From Isoetes taiwanensis (lineage: Eukaryota; Streptophyta; Lycopodiopsida; Isoetales; Isoetaceae), in the NCBI GenBank assembly GCA_021234155.1, contig JAJEKV010000143.1, forward strand, positions 508,636-572,635: 64,000 nucleotides of DNA, written 5' to 3'. The notes under the pieces were generated by a model. It made no database searches and had not been told where the DNA came from. It worked only from the letters and a program-made list of their open reading frames with translations. Positions 12,045 through 24,315 of the stretch are shown here, piece by piece. How positions within the stretch are numbered: position 1 is the first letter of the stretch; every line of letters starts with the position of its first letter. Position numbers and translations under genes: made by a program.

Positions 12045-12845
12045 TAATGTAATATCCTAAAATTTTTCTATATTTCTTCTATGAAAATATGGAGGAAGAG
12101 TATGTCCTTTTTGCTGTAAAAAGACAGATGTATGGTGGGCTATCTATGTGGGGTAGCACAATTTGTACTTGGTTATGTATCTTTTTATAACAGACTTGTT
12201 TGTTTCATTAGTGGTCTAAAAAGATGTATTTTGACAATATCACAAGGTTCAGAATATCTTCTAAGTCTGATTGAATCAGCAAATTTCCGAGGATTTTCAA
12301 CAGTAGTAGGATTTGCCGAAAAGAAAATAAGAAAAACCGATAATCATATATTGAGGAAGGCATTTTTTCTGGGGAAGTAATTTTCCAATTTTGAACCCTG
12401 ACAAGAAGCTTTCAGATATCCACAAAACTTAGATTAGATCACTTTTACAAAAGTAACTTTCCAAGGACGATCTGAATGTAGAGCATGCCAGCGGTAAACA
12501 TAAATTACGCGGACTGTTGTCTTCTATTTAAAAGACCTTTTGAACAATTTTGCATTGCTGTTCATGCCAATTTTGCGTTACTGGCTGAAAGTTGTTTATG
12601 AAAAAGGATCTAAATGAGCAAGAAAGAAGATTGAATGTTCACGCAAATTTTGCGTTACTGGCTGAAAGTTATTATGAAAAAGGATCTAAATGAGCGAGAA
12701 AGAAGATTGAATGTGAACGATGTCATATTATAAAATGTTAAAAGCATGAGTAAAGAATAATTACTATTGGCAGCTCATGCAAACAGTCTCATTCTTGAAG
12801 AAAACTGGTTATGGTCAGCAATCCAATACACCTGCAGAAATTATA
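12045..12845. other. Intergenic with short tandem repeat
   Basis: No gene recognised. An 82-codon frame at 12132-12380 has no family resemblance. The only structure is the two-copy tandem repeat listed separately. Confidence 0.4.
12566..12719. repeat. Two-copy 77-bp tandem repeat
   Basis: TTTTGCGTTACTGGCTGAAA starts at 12571 and again at 12648. The two units, including AAAAAGGATCTAAATGAGC, differ at only a few positions. It lies just downstream of the 3' end of the minus-strand TVP38-like gene. Confidence 0.85.
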
Positions 12846-13706
12846 TCAGCTCCTAGCTTGCAAATGTGTTCTTAGTCGTAAATTACTTGGGTTTGGGCAG
12901 TTAGAAGAATCCATACATCTTGGCTCAACCGCTTCATTAGGTGCCAAGGCATCTGTTTCTGTAGATGCAAAGCCTTCTGAAGCGTATTTTTTAATTCTCC
13001 AAGTGATGAGCAACCCAGAGAAGATACCCAAAAGTGGAAGCAAAAGGGACGTTTTAGTTGTTTTACCCGTATTTGCTGCAGCACTAGTCAAGCTTCCAAT
13101 TGAAGCATTTTGAAGAATCATTGGAAGGCCACCAGCTAAGGTTGGCAGTAAAAAATCACGAGCAAAATTAATCTTAGTTGCTGCAAGGCCGTAGTTAATA
13201 ATATAAGAAGGAACTGGAGAAAACCGCGCAAGCAAAACAAACTTCCATCCATCCCTAGCTACGCCATCGCTTATCACTTTGAAATATTTATTTCCCATCA
13301 CTAATTTGGGAAGGGAATTTTTAAACAGAATCCTGCAAAATGCAAAGAGCAAAGAGGTCATTTGCAAGAATGGCTTAGAAAGAACAAGTTGAGAATGGTA
13401 TGCTTACCGACCAAGCCAAAATGCTAAAGCTGCACCAAGCACTTTGGCTACAAAGACACAAATTACTCCATACACAAACCCAAAAAGAAATGACGCCCCT
13501 GCTTCAAAGATCACAGCATATGGAAAGCACACTGCAATGGCTGCCGTATGAACAAAAATGAAAGTGGGCATTGCCCATCTCCCCAGATGAGAAGAAAGCT
13601 TCTTCAATGCTTCCAGCATTGCCTGTCGATCTCCGCCATATGAATATGAGATCACCACATACAAGCCGACCGTCACTACAGCCAATGCAACAAATCCGAA
13701 TTTCAT
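12846..13706 (-). CDS. SNARE-associated / TVP38-TMEM64 family membrane protein
   Basis: Two minus-strand exons (13706-13408 and 13332-12846) join across a GTAAGC...TTGCAG intron to 262 in-frame codons, a protein of 261 residues. The start is placed at the ATG that begins MKFGFVALAVVTVGLYVVIS, because this opens directly into the first membrane segment. A 21-codon upstream extension also stays open, so an extra 5' exon is possible. The family signature (PF09335, DedA/VTT fold) is visible: FPYAVIFEAGASFLFGFVYG, then the GALAFWLGR-type glycine motif at the exon junction, then VARDGWKFVLLARFSPVPSY. The last third has two further hydrophobic segments and a hydrophilic tail. Members sit in Golgi, ER or plastid membranes and are linked to lipid scrambling and vesicle traffic in other organisms; the role here is inferred only from family. 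Confidence 0.85.
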
Positions 13707-14090
13707 TTCTGCAGGTACTCCTCTCTGTTCAATACGTCCATATATAAGTAGAAAGAAAAGTAATTTCATTTTTTTCCCCTCCCCATTAACACATAACCGT
13801 ATACATTTAAAACCAAAAACGTATGGTCAGTCAAATCGAATCTACATGCTGCCGGAACAAAAGATGTGCATTGTTTTCCTTTTTAGACAGATTTGCCCCT
13901 TCATAGTCTGCTGCAAAAGAATTGCATTTCTTTTATGGGAACTTGTACGCAGCTTCTCTTCAGATGCTGTAGTCCTTTAACATGTATTACGAGCTTTGGT
14001 CAAAATGGGTATTACTAGAGAAAGGTGATTTAGAAAGACAGGACCTATGAAGAAATCTCATAACTAAATGGCCAACATTCCACGTCTTGA

Positions 14091-16123
14091 TCAGTCCATG
14101 TTATCCCAAATTTCTTCCATGTCCTCACATGTTGTATGACCTGAACCTCCTACCCTGGAAACTACATTCATGATGCGGACAGTTGCGTGCATATTTGCCA
14201 TAAGCAGATATGCAGCAGTACGAAAGGGATCCAAATCAACAACTACATTAAAGCATTGACTTCCAAGCTCAAAATTACAATGCATTCTGCAAGCAGTAAG
14301 CATGGTCATCCACAGGCAAATATCTGTTTGTGTACTGCCCTTAAGTAAACATAATGCTTCATTGAAAAAACCAGCATGCCCTAGAAGATCCACCATGCAA
14401 GTTAAATGACACAAATTAGGCCTTGTATCATATAACTGTCGCATGGTTTTAAAATACCAAATGCCTTCATCAATCAGGCCAGTACAACTGCATGCGGTAA
14501 GAATGGCTGTAATTACTACAGCATTTGTGTTAATGCCATAATGTTGCATGTCGCCAAAACACTGAAAACATTCGGTCTTGCCAAGCTGCGCATAGCCTGT
14601 GATGATGGTACCCCAGGACACAACATCTCTAACTGTCATGCCATGGAAGACTGAATTTGCCTCGTGCAAGCTTCCACATTTGACATACATATTCACAAGA
14701 TTACTCTCCAATATGTCAGATTGCAGATCACTGTCAAGTATCTTAGCATCAATGTACCTGCCTTGTACTAGGGCACCTACATTACCACATGCTTTCAAAA
14801 CATTAGAAACTGTAACTTTAGTAGGCTTTATCCCATCATGAACCATGTTTTCAAAGCATTGTAGTGCTGTAAGTCCTTCACCATGATTTGTATACCCAGC
14901 AATCATGGCACCCCAAGATGCCTCGTCTCGATCTAATAGCCTGTTAAGGATTCCGTGTGCTTCATTCAAGCTCCTGCATTTAGCATACATATCAATCATG
15001 GTATTCATTACAACAGTATCACAAATGAAGCCAGCCTCAAGTATCTTCATGTGGATGAACCTGCCCATTTCAATGGCACCTATGCTGCCACATGCTTTCA
15101 AGACACTTGAAAATATAAATTTGTTAACCTTGATGCTGTCATGATGCATATTTTCAAAGCATTGCAATGCCAGTAAACTTTCACCATGCTGGGCATATCC
15201 AGCAATCATTGCACCCCAAATCACTACATCCCGATTTGGCAGCTTGTCGAATATTTTCTGAGCCTCATCTATGCTTCCAGACTTTGCATACATATCAAGG
15301 AGTGCACACCCCACTACCACATGAGAATGCATTCTTCTTTCAATAACCTGCTCGTGAATGTATGCCCCTGCTCAATGGCACTGATGTTGCTACAAGCTTT
15401 GCATGCACTTAAATATGTAATTTCATTAGGATGTAAACCTTCATGTTCCATGCACCCAAAACATTGCAATGCAAGATGATCTTTGCCTTGTTTTTTTGAT
15501 ATCCTGCAATCATAGAGCTCCATGTTACCACATCACGATTTTGCAATTTGTCAAAGACCTTGCATGCCTCATCCAAGCTGCCATAGTTGGCATACATGTT
15601 GACAAGGCTACTCCCAAAAAATCATGTCAGATTGAAGTCCATGCTCAAGGATTTGCTCGTGGATCTGCCTGCCCCACTCTACCGTGACACATGCTCTCAT
15701 GATAGTTGAAAATGTAAAAGTGTCTGGCTTTGTACCTTCATCTTGCATTTTTTCGTAAAGTTGAAGAGCCAATCTTTCACCAAGCTTGGCATGAGCACCA
15801 ACAAGGGAATTCCATGTATATTGGCTTGGCTTTCTAACATTGCTAAATGCTTGGTGTGCTTCAAATAAATTTCCAGAGAAAGCAAACAGGCGAATGAGGC
15901 GGAAAGCAGAAGCAGCAAAGGTGTCGTTTGTACTGTATAAGAATAGTGAGTGCAATCGTCTACCAAGCTGGAGGTTTCTTTTCTTGATGCACTCTTCCAC
16001 TAGACAGCCTACAAGCTCTTTTGAGATATGCTGCTGATTGGCCACGGCAAGATCAAGGGCTTCTTCTAACCATTCTAATCTGCTTGAACTTTCAAAGTGC
16101 CTACCATAAACAGTGCAGCACAA
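14091..16123 (-). CDS. PPR protein (PLS-like, E-type end) with three apparent frameshifts
   Basis: About 680 codons of tandem PPR repeats run on the minus strand, with units such as DMYAKSGSIDEAQKIFDKLP and NRDVVIWGAMIAGYAQHGES. The C-terminus has E-motif-like sequence and stops without a DYW deaminase. PLS-class PPRs bind organellar transcripts, mostly in RNA editing or processing; the target is unknown. The frame breaks three times, at an A6 run (~15616), a T7 run (~15490) and a C4 run (~15372), and protein sense resumes perfectly each time. Either this is a young pseudogene or these are homopolymer errors in the assembly. The start MCCTVYGRHFESS is uncertain: a TTTATGGTAG acceptor-like site lies just upstream and an earlier exon may exist. 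Confidence 0.85.
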
Positions 16124-17882
16124 TTATTACTGGAACAACCAAGTGCATTTTGCCCAAAAAAGATGGATGTTCCAACCTGGGGGGAGAACTTGACTGCAGG
16201 GGAGATATCCGGAAGCCAGGCCACCATGGTGCCATACTGCCATTTTTCAACTAGACTATAAAATTTTCTGCACCTTCCCAACTCAATCGAGTTTGAAGTA
16301 TCTCAGCCAGTGCTACAGATCCAACTGGAATAACCTCATTTCTGAAACATTTTCTGTTCCCTATATGATATGGTAGTAAATAAAATACAGATTTATACCT
16401 ATTAGAATTTAGAGAATAGCAGAAGTTGAAAAGCAGACATGGAGGAACAATGTTTAAAACATATTATTTAATAGCAAGCCAGAAGCATAGAAAACTCAAG
16501 AGCCGTCCAGAACCATGTCTCCATTTACAACGCACAACGGTTCCTGGGTTTAAAATATATAGATGGAAGGGTCTATGCCAAGTTCTAGAAATTTATTTAT
16601 TAACGATCATTGCTTGACAACGGCATTTATCAGCTGCAACCACGACAAAATAGAGCAAACGCGGGATGATTGTGCATACAAGTGATTGGAATGTGTCTGA
16701 TGAATGGAGGAACGTATAATAGTTATGAAAATGATCAGAGCCGCATTACCTGAAATCAGACGAAGTGTAGGGCATTCACCACCGTCTTTTGTTGCCTGCA
16801 AGTTCCGGTTTTGCTAAAAACTTGAAAAATGCTCGGCAATGTAATGTTCAGATTTCTGGCGCCCTAAGATTACTGTAAAGTCGCAAGATACACTTTAAAT
16901 AAATCAGCATAAAAATCTAATAGTTGCAAAATCTTGCAATGCATTTTCTAATCCGCAATGGGACATGTTTTGCATACCCTAGATTTATGGTCTTTAGATT
17001 TTCTTCCTGTCGCTTAAAGGAAAACTACTGTCTTAATTATCTTAAAAACTCAATACTATTTCTTTTTGCTTGGTTTTTTTCTACCCATACTTGATGGTCC
17101 TCGATAATGTGTTGCCTAAATTCAATTCAATATTGAGGATGACGTGCAAGCCGTTCTTATGTAGGAGCCTGATAAAGAAGATAGAATAATTGAACAAGTG
17201 AAATCGAGAGTGCCTTTTGCTAATTGAATGAGCTAAAGAAGATCAGGCTCTGTGATTTTCGAAAACTTATGACTAAATCTCGGCCACTACCCAAGGATAT
17301 ACTTGAATATGCTCAAATTCATCAACTACGCAAAGTATAGAATACCATCAGTATGAAACTACATGGGAAACCCTAACTCAAATGTTAAATATACCATGGT
17401 CCAATATTGATTCAAGTAGACATCAAATATAAATACATCGTGGATCAAAAGCAAAATACATCATGGTTGGAAACTAAAATCTGACAAAAGCTAAACGCCT
17501 ACCAGAAGACTTTTCTACATTATATACTAGAAAAAGTGCCCAGCATTGCTGAGTTTTTCGTCGGGCATAATTTAAACAACCAAAAACAAATGCTGGATAT
17601 ATTTCACTTGAGAAGGCTTGCGTTGAATGATGAGAAGGGTTGTGTTAAATGTGGAGCGAAGGTTAATGGTAGAACCTTGAGAAATTTTTGTGTGTGTTAT
17701 CCGTATTAATACAATAGATAGACAGATAGATAGAGTACCCAATCGGGTCATGGGACCCAATATAAAACAAGGGCATAAGCCCGAACTAGAGTGAGGGACA
17801 AAGCCCCGTCACATGTATGAAAGAAACATTAAAAAAAAAAGATTTTGAATATAAACACACTAAAGGTATCCCAACCAAGGGT
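16124..17882. other. Intergenic, 5' side of the PPR gene
   Basis: No supported gene. A minus-strand stretch at ~16250-16350 reading NEVIPVGSVALAEILQTRLS has exon-like composition but no recognised family. Around 17540-17730 a block with TTTTTCGTCGGGCATAATTT and a GATA-type microsatellite (17714-17736) looks like a decayed mobile element. Confidence 0.35.
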
Positions 17883-18344
17883 TCAAGGGCCATGTGTCTC
17901 GAATGATTGCAATGCCACCCCTATAAACTGCATATTTTTATTGTAACCGTGCCTTCCTGACACTCTACAGAGCTCCTCGCGCCATCTTGACAATTGCACT
18001 GGGAAAAGATCCTCTTGTACTGAGTAAGGAGTACCCCTTAGGTGGCTGCCATGTTGCAGGATATGCAATCTGTCCTGTGCTGTACAAAATTGGAACAGAA
18101 TATGACGAGGTCGATCAGGCCTGTGGGCTCCTACCCGGGTGGCCGTAATTATACCAGTGCTACAGACCTGCATTACGTCGGTGAAGAAGTGCTCAACTTC
18201 CTCAATATCCGAACGATCCTTGTTTTCGTAAATGTAAGGTGTCAAAAATTCTGACTTATCTTCCAATGGTGTGCTGCCACGTGTACTACATTCTTTTAGG
18301 GAATGTTTGGCTTTATCATTCTTGAGTTTTACTCGACATTCCAA
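17883..18344 (-). CDS. LINE ORF1p-like RNA-binding protein (possible relic)
   Basis: A 153-codon open frame on the minus strand. Its centre resembles the RNA-binding region of L1-type ORF1 proteins (Transposase_22 family): a TRVGAHRPDRPRHILFQF segment, then a DRLHILQHGSHLRGTPYSV segment and a following EDL. In L1 elements this protein coats the element RNA and acts as a chaperone. Here no ORF2 follows and no poly(A) tail was found. It may be a fragment of a larger ORF1 or a domesticated copy. The assignment rests on motif memory only. Confidence 0.5.
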   Translation of the reverse strand: MECRVKLKNDKAKHSLKECSTRGSTPLEDKSEFLTPYIYENKDRSDIEEVEHFFTDVMQVCSTGIITATRVGAHRPDRPRHILFQFCTAQDRLHILQHGSHLRGTPYSVQEDLFPVQLSRWREELCRVSGRHGYNKNMQFIGVALQSFETHGP

Positions 18345-19270
18345 AATCTTTTACCCTACATTCTACAAATTTTACTGAACTTTCTGAAAATTTTACTGCA
18401 CATTCTGAGAAATTTGTTCAAGACAATCTTTTAGTCAGAGTGAACTGCAATTTTAACACAACATTGATACAAAAAAAAATTTCGAAATAGTGAATAGATC
18501 AAGCCTTCTTGATTAAATCATCTTCTTGTCTTCTTTATAGATAGTAAGCAAATCGAGAAACTTCGAGAAATCACGGCAGGCATAGGCATGGGGACACAAA
18601 TAAGCTCCGAAAAGAAAACTTAGAAAACTTAAAGACTAGTCTAGCGCCTCCGCTTGCATCTTGGAATTATTGCATGCTTCTTAAGCTCGTAGCACCTCCA
18701 ACAATCAAAAAGACAAACCGCATACAAGAAAAGAAAGGGATTATCAAAGATGAACACGAGAAAAGAAGCAAAAAACACATAAATCTCATCAACATTTGCA
18801 AGGAATCGTGAAACTTCACAAGAACGCTCTAAAAGCAAATCTATCACAAAAATTAGAAGGCGCATAAGGATTCATCGAAAATGGCATCAGATATGCAAAA
18901 GAAAGTGAACAGAATCTAAAGCGGCATATAGCTCACCAAGACCTCGTATAAGGAAACGCGCAGCTTGACAAAATACTCCAAAATCGCAAATCTGGGCCGC
19001 AGAAAACCATAGAAGAGGAACACGCATACAAAGATCTATCGAGAAAATTTCAAATCACGATTGTAGATGCAAAAGAAGTGAACAAAACCTCCAAAGTCGC
19101 ATAAGCGTCCTCCAAAACTACCTAAGCCCTCTCAAAACCCTCTAGAATGGCCTAGCCATCAAAAAACATTCTGGCGCTCTCTCAAATCGCCATAGCCATG
19201 GCCGGATGGTGGAGTGGAAAGAAAGAGAATTTTATGCCACGTCACAATTTTTGACACCTATACATTCACG
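18345..19270. repeat. Decayed repeat related to 24316-25786
   Basis: The stretch TTTTACCCTACATTCTACAA with AATTTTACTGAAC (18345-18420) matches, in reverse complement, the AGTAAAATTTT...GGGTAAAAG segment near 24455-24490. The GAGAATTTTATGCCACGTCAC end (19225-19246) resembles 25726-25746. I infer a related non-autonomous element with rearranged parts. No protein-coding sense is seen. Confidence 0.4.
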
Positions 19271-19273
19271 TTG

Positions 19274-19380
19274 CAAGAACGGCAGTGTGCCATAAATTCT
19301 GCGGGGTCAACTTTTTGCCTCACGACGGCGCGCGTCGAAAAAAAAGTTTCCGCAGAATTTAAGGCACACTGCCGTTCTTG
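19274..19380. repeat. Long inverted repeat (31-bp arms)
   Basis: The left arm (19274-19304, starting CAAGAACGGCAGTGTGCC) and right arm (19350-19380, ending GGCACACTGCCGTTCTTG) are reverse complements with one mismatch. The 45-bp loop contains GACGGCGCGCGTC, itself nearly palindromic. A transcript through it would fold into a stable hairpin. Confidence 0.9.
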
Positions 19381-19688
19381 TATACAAGTACATCTGCTAT
19401 TCGTAAATTCAGGGCCCTATCTTCATTTTCTTTACGTATCTGTTCTATCCCAAATTTCTGTATGGGTTCATGGCCTGTCTCTGGCATTGTCACATCAGAA
19501 CTAGCCTGCAGTTCTACCACCGATCATGTGACGTTGGTAACTCACCTGTTTGTGGCATGGCATGGCATCCACTCTTATAACATCCTGTGATACAAGGTAA
19601 GTCTTCTGTCTAGACCATAGTATCCACTGTAATTGATGGGGCAGATACTGATATGGTTGTTGCGCTTGAGTGCCTGTTGCAATTGCAG

Positions 19689-21533
19689 ATAGTTACCGAA
19701 AACGGCCGTTTTCGGCGTTTTTTTGCCGTTTTCATCTTTTTTAACGCTATGTGGCGTTTTCTTCCGCCGTTTTCTTATAAAAAACGGCCGTTTTTTGTAA
19801 CACTTGGATTTTGACCAAAAATTTTGTGGTCGTCTAAGCATTTGGGGCAAAACTTTTTGCCGTGAACATGCAAGAGCTAGTAGGCCATCCCTGGGAAGAT
19901 CGATTACAACATAATGCTGCTCGATTTGTGCTGCTCATAGCCTGAATCAATCTAAAAGCCTATTCTAACAGGTAAGTTTTTCCTTCCATTTTTGTTTTTC
20001 TTGCCTTTGAGAACAGAGCAAACTAGAATGGATTGAACCCATCGATTCAACCAGGAACAAAACTTGAGGAGACTCGATTGCCCCATTCAGTATCTGCCAC
20101 AGCCTACTGTATGCCCCATTTTAAATGCATGGATGTTCTTGCTATATCCCAACCTATTTTGAATAGGAAAGCAGCAGCAACCAGAGGTGCATTAGCCATT
20201 TTGTGATGCCGAAAGTAATCTGGAAACGAAAAAAGGAGCAAGATGGGGATGAATATATAAGAAATTTGGCTTTGCAAAGCAGCAACAGCAGATCTAGTTC
20301 TGCTCTAGCAAACATTTTAGGGCAGGAAAGATAACATGCGGCTAGCTCTGGCTCTAGAAGCCACAATTTCTTCTAAAGAATCTTGGATTTAGAAGCTTCT
20401 TTTGTTAATACAAATTTCTGCTCCCTGCCTTGACTTTTACAGGCCTCTGTAGTTCAATAAATAGAAGGTAAGCCAAATGCTTTACTTAATGTCATGTGTA
20501 AGTCTGCGTTGTGTAAGTCTGTGTTTACAAAATGTATCAATCGGTTTTAGCCATGGCACATCATATGCTGCTTGCAGAGGTGTTTTCCCTGACATATAAG
20601 AGCTAGGTTTCTATTTTTCTTTCTTAGAAGTCTGAGCAATCACAGTGCTATGGTGTTGTAACTATCTGGTGCTGCCTATTTGGCATGGGGTTCAACTCCC
20701 CTTGGATGAATCTTACCTGCAACAGTGTTTTCTGGGTTTGGATATCTGCACAGGCGAAGCTCACAAATCTTTAAGTTCTGTAAATTTAAAGGGCTGTGGC
20801 ATTAGAAAAATGATGGTGCTAAAATTACCAAGGTTCTAGCTTTCCATGCTGCAATGTGTTGCATCCATTCTTAGATTACAGCAGACATCCTAGAAGCATA
20901 TATTATAGTTTTCACCTATAGAAGCTGATTCTCTTATTAAAACTAGCTTATTGTTATATTACTAGTTGTTTTGGCCTCATTCCCTGTTCTGTTGTTTACT
21001 GTCACTGCTAGTTACTATTTTATAGCATTGATGCAGTGCAAGTCATTGTCCCAGCCAGCACAAGCATAAAACTGCTGTTGTAAGAGATGAAAGTTTCCAA
21101 AACTGGTATAGTTCCTCCATCTTTCGTTTAACAAAGGAATAAGATGCTATTCCATATCCAAAACTGTATACATAAGTGGCAGCACTTAAGTAACTCTCAA
21201 GCTTTCACAAAACCAATAATCCTTGTTCTTTATAATTTCACCAAGATCTTATTCTTTCATAATTTCATTTAAAGCTCCAGCTGATCATTTGGATGGAGAA
21301 TTTTTAGTATGAGTTTTATAACTTACATTATGCCTTTCTGGACAAGCATGCTTCAGATTCCATTGTCTTAAGTATTGGCAAATTTATGCTATATAAGTGC
21401 ATTTACATATATATAATTTATTTTTCAAATTTTTTAGAACTTTCCGTTTTTTTGGCCGTTTTCGTTTTCGTTTTCGTTTTCATTTTCAATTCTAACTTGC
21501 CGTTTTTATTCCGTTTTCGTTTTCGTTAACTAT
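19689..21533. mobile_element. Non-autonomous TIR element with AAAACG subterminal repeats
   Basis: The ends are inverted: ATAGTTACCGAAAACG at the left, and the right end reads ATAGTTAACGAAAACG in reverse complement. Both ends are packed with copies of AAAACGG/CCGTTTT: left 19697-19800, right 21440-21530. The 1.6 kb interior has no transposase and only short meaningless frames. Subterminal motif clusters are typical of hAT and CACTA elements, but no clear target duplication was found, so the superfamily is open. Confidence 0.55.
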
Positions 21534-21855
21534 AGTACCTGGCCCTCTATGAGGAGTGACGTATCTTGAATACTCATCTTGCCCCACATATTCCAGAGTA
21601 AAGTGGCATCTGCTGGAGACAATCGATCAAAGACCTCTTGTTAAAGGTCACCCAGCTGATGCCACAATTCACGTACCCCTGGCGTTGCACGATCGTGCTT
21701 GATGTGGGTCTGTGCCAGAGCTATTGTTATTATGACGGCGCCTCGTCATGATATACGTTGTCTAGCCCTGGAGTTGGTGCTGTGTATGCTAATTGCGTGT
21801 TTGGGCTGGTTCGTAACGGACCACCGAACCTGAGCCGCCGCCACCGCAGAAATTT

Positions 21856-22020
21856 GAAAACTCAAAGCTTTATGCTGCGTAGCAGAAACTCAAAGCTAGG
21901 GCAACGGCCTGTGGAGCAAAACTGGGACACAAACTATGAAAACTCAAAGCTCTATGCTATGTAGCAGAAAATCAAAGCTAGGGCAACGGCCTGTGGAGCA
22001 AAACTGGTACACAAAACAAT
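21856..22020. repeat. Two-copy 82-bp tandem repeat
   Basis: GAAAACTCAAAGCT followed by the AGCAGAAA and GGGCAACGGCCTGTGGAGC motifs begins at 21856 and again at 21938 with few differences. The surrounding GTGTTTGGGCTGG and CCAAAAGCGACCCTAA flanks suggest a small MITE, though matched ends could not be proven. Confidence 0.75.
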
Positions 22021-23722
22021 CCAAAATAATCTAAAACAATCCAGTCCAAATGAATCCAAAAGCGACCCTAAATTATACCATGCATACACCTGGGAAGCCA
22101 GATAAAATCAATTTATGGACATCAACATAATTTGCCAGTGAACTGTCTACATTGTTCCAGAATCAATTAAAAGCTTAAGTTCAAGCACGAGGAAGCTCAA
22201 ACTTATTAGGATAAAGCAAACCCTTGAGTCTAGGAATTACATCACCCTTGCAATATTATGTTCGTGTCAGGCAGGCCGCCTAGCCCATTAGCCTATTTGG
22301 GCATCCTTTGATATGCAAGCGAATGTCCAACACAAAATTCTTCCTGCCTTCGCGTTTGTGTCTGTGAGTTTTGAAATAATGAGGCCTTAAAAGGACAAAC
22401 TGAAAAGTTCCTAAAAAGTTCGATAAAATAATATAAACTTCTTTATTTCCCTTTTTCATTGTTAACTACATCTTTTCCTCTATATTTATATGAACTCTCG
22501 ATTGGTTCACCTGACGCCAGCAAAAAAAAGGGGCGGGAGGGGGGGGGAACCACAGTCTTCTACCTTTTTACATCCTTTTCAATAATGTACTAAGGTACAA
22601 TTAGCAGCCCCTTTTGGACATTAAGATGAATGTGTCCAAAAGCCAAGATATGGTTACTAGAAACAAGATTTAAAATATATATTCATGTACATACAAGTAG
22701 AGAAACAATCATTCCTTATTTCAAATAGCATAATATACATGTACTGGAAAACCACATCCAGTTTAAATTCAATCAAACTACATCAAAATTTTCGTATAGT
22801 GAATATCCTTTAAAACATACAAAAACATTTGAAAGATAAAATATACCATTCTTGACAATGAATTAGAGACATTTTACAAATCAGAGTACCAAGACCGAAG
22901 TAATGAAGTATTGTTCTTGGAAAGTTCCATCACAATTATCCAATCCCTTACATGAAAACAAAGCAAGGAGCAAGAAATCATTACCTGCAGTAGAACCAGA
23001 GGACAGTTAGATTTAAACAGGGTAAAAGCCTAAGCTACTAGCAGGTAAACTATAGTTTTCTTGAGCTTATCGCCCCACGCCTCAATTGTTCTCACAAACA
23101 CATAGCGGGCAGAACCAAGGCTGTAAAACTTATTTTCAATTCATGGCCAGAAAATACTTACATTATGAGTGTCAAAGCATTAAATAAATTATCATGAAAA
23201 CTCTTACACATCAGGATGAGTCTGGATACAACACTAGATTCACATACCCTAAATGATTTAATCAATAGACTCATATATCACCCCATTAATACAAGGAGAG
23301 GCATTCAATCTAAGAAAAGACTTGCAGTCTAATGTACCACAAAGATGTAGAGATCATAACAGTGCTCAATCTCCTACAGAAAGCCATAGCTATACATAAG
23401 CTAATATCAGTGCAACACACCATACTTACAAATTAGCAGAATGCATGGATACAAGTGAAATATCTATGCCCAATACCTTCAACACTCACATGCACTTACA
23501 TTAAAGTTATAGCATTCATGCCAGCAATCATTCATGCAATTGTTTTGCAGATTAATATCAACACATTAATTAATTTTGAAAAGGACAAGCCAATAAATCC
23601 ATTGAAGCGGATATGATCAGCAATACAGCTGATATTTTATAAGAACTGCAATGCCATGCATGGTAAGATTCCTACCATTTGGAGGCACTTCCCTATTATG
23701 AAGTTTTAGTTCAGGCCAATGC
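22021..23722. other. Intergenic, no gene seen
   Basis: AT-rich, without recognisable coding sense on either strand. A G-rich tract (GGGGCGGGAGGGGGGGGG at ~22529-22546) could form a quadruplex. The last bases, AATGC, are probably the target duplication of the LTR element that follows. Confidence 0.45.
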
Positions 23723-24315
23723 TGATACAAATTAAGGGGTCTTTACTACTCAAAGCCCTTCTAGCAATAAGTCTTCAACAAAGTATGAATTCAGGAAATC
23801 TTGCTTAGCTTATAATAGTTCAATACAAAGGCAAGATAACGGACGTCTAAGGGTTAAGCAAGGCTTATTTCCCTGGGGCTACAGCAGTATAAACCAAAGT
23901 ACAAAACCAAGATGTAGCAATTGATATTTTATATTAGCTCTTCACCAGAGCAAGAGTTTATTGTTTCCGCAACAAGATATGGAGCAACCAGTTTCCACCC
24001 AACCGGATCCACATCTAAGACAATTTCCAAAGGATTTAGGATGAGAGGGATTGATCAAGGCTTATTTTCTCTTCAGCTCATAATCATCCATTCTACAGCA
24101 GTTACAAGCTTATATATGCTCGACTAAAGCAATAAAAAATTGGGGCTTGGCTCAATTTCTGACTTCAACAAGGGAAGCAGTAGCCAATGCTGGCAGAGGA
24201 GCTTCCATGCAATATCTTGAGCTAGATCATATTTTTGCAGGGAAGGTCAGAATGGAAGTGGCAATAAGGAACCGGAATGCTGAGGTCAGAATCAGTTGCA
24301 AAGAGCTTTTGTATC

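Noticed and set aside
12132-12380. 82-codon open frame
   Set aside because: No family resemblance, no neighbours in frame and composition like the surrounding AT-rich DNA.
16075-16281. Separate 68-codon gene upstream of the PPR
   Set aside because: No protein family resemblance; it is more likely UTR or intron of the PPR gene.
22529-22546. G-rich tract as a regulatory quadruplex
   Set aside because: A short G run alone, far from any gene, gives no support for a function.
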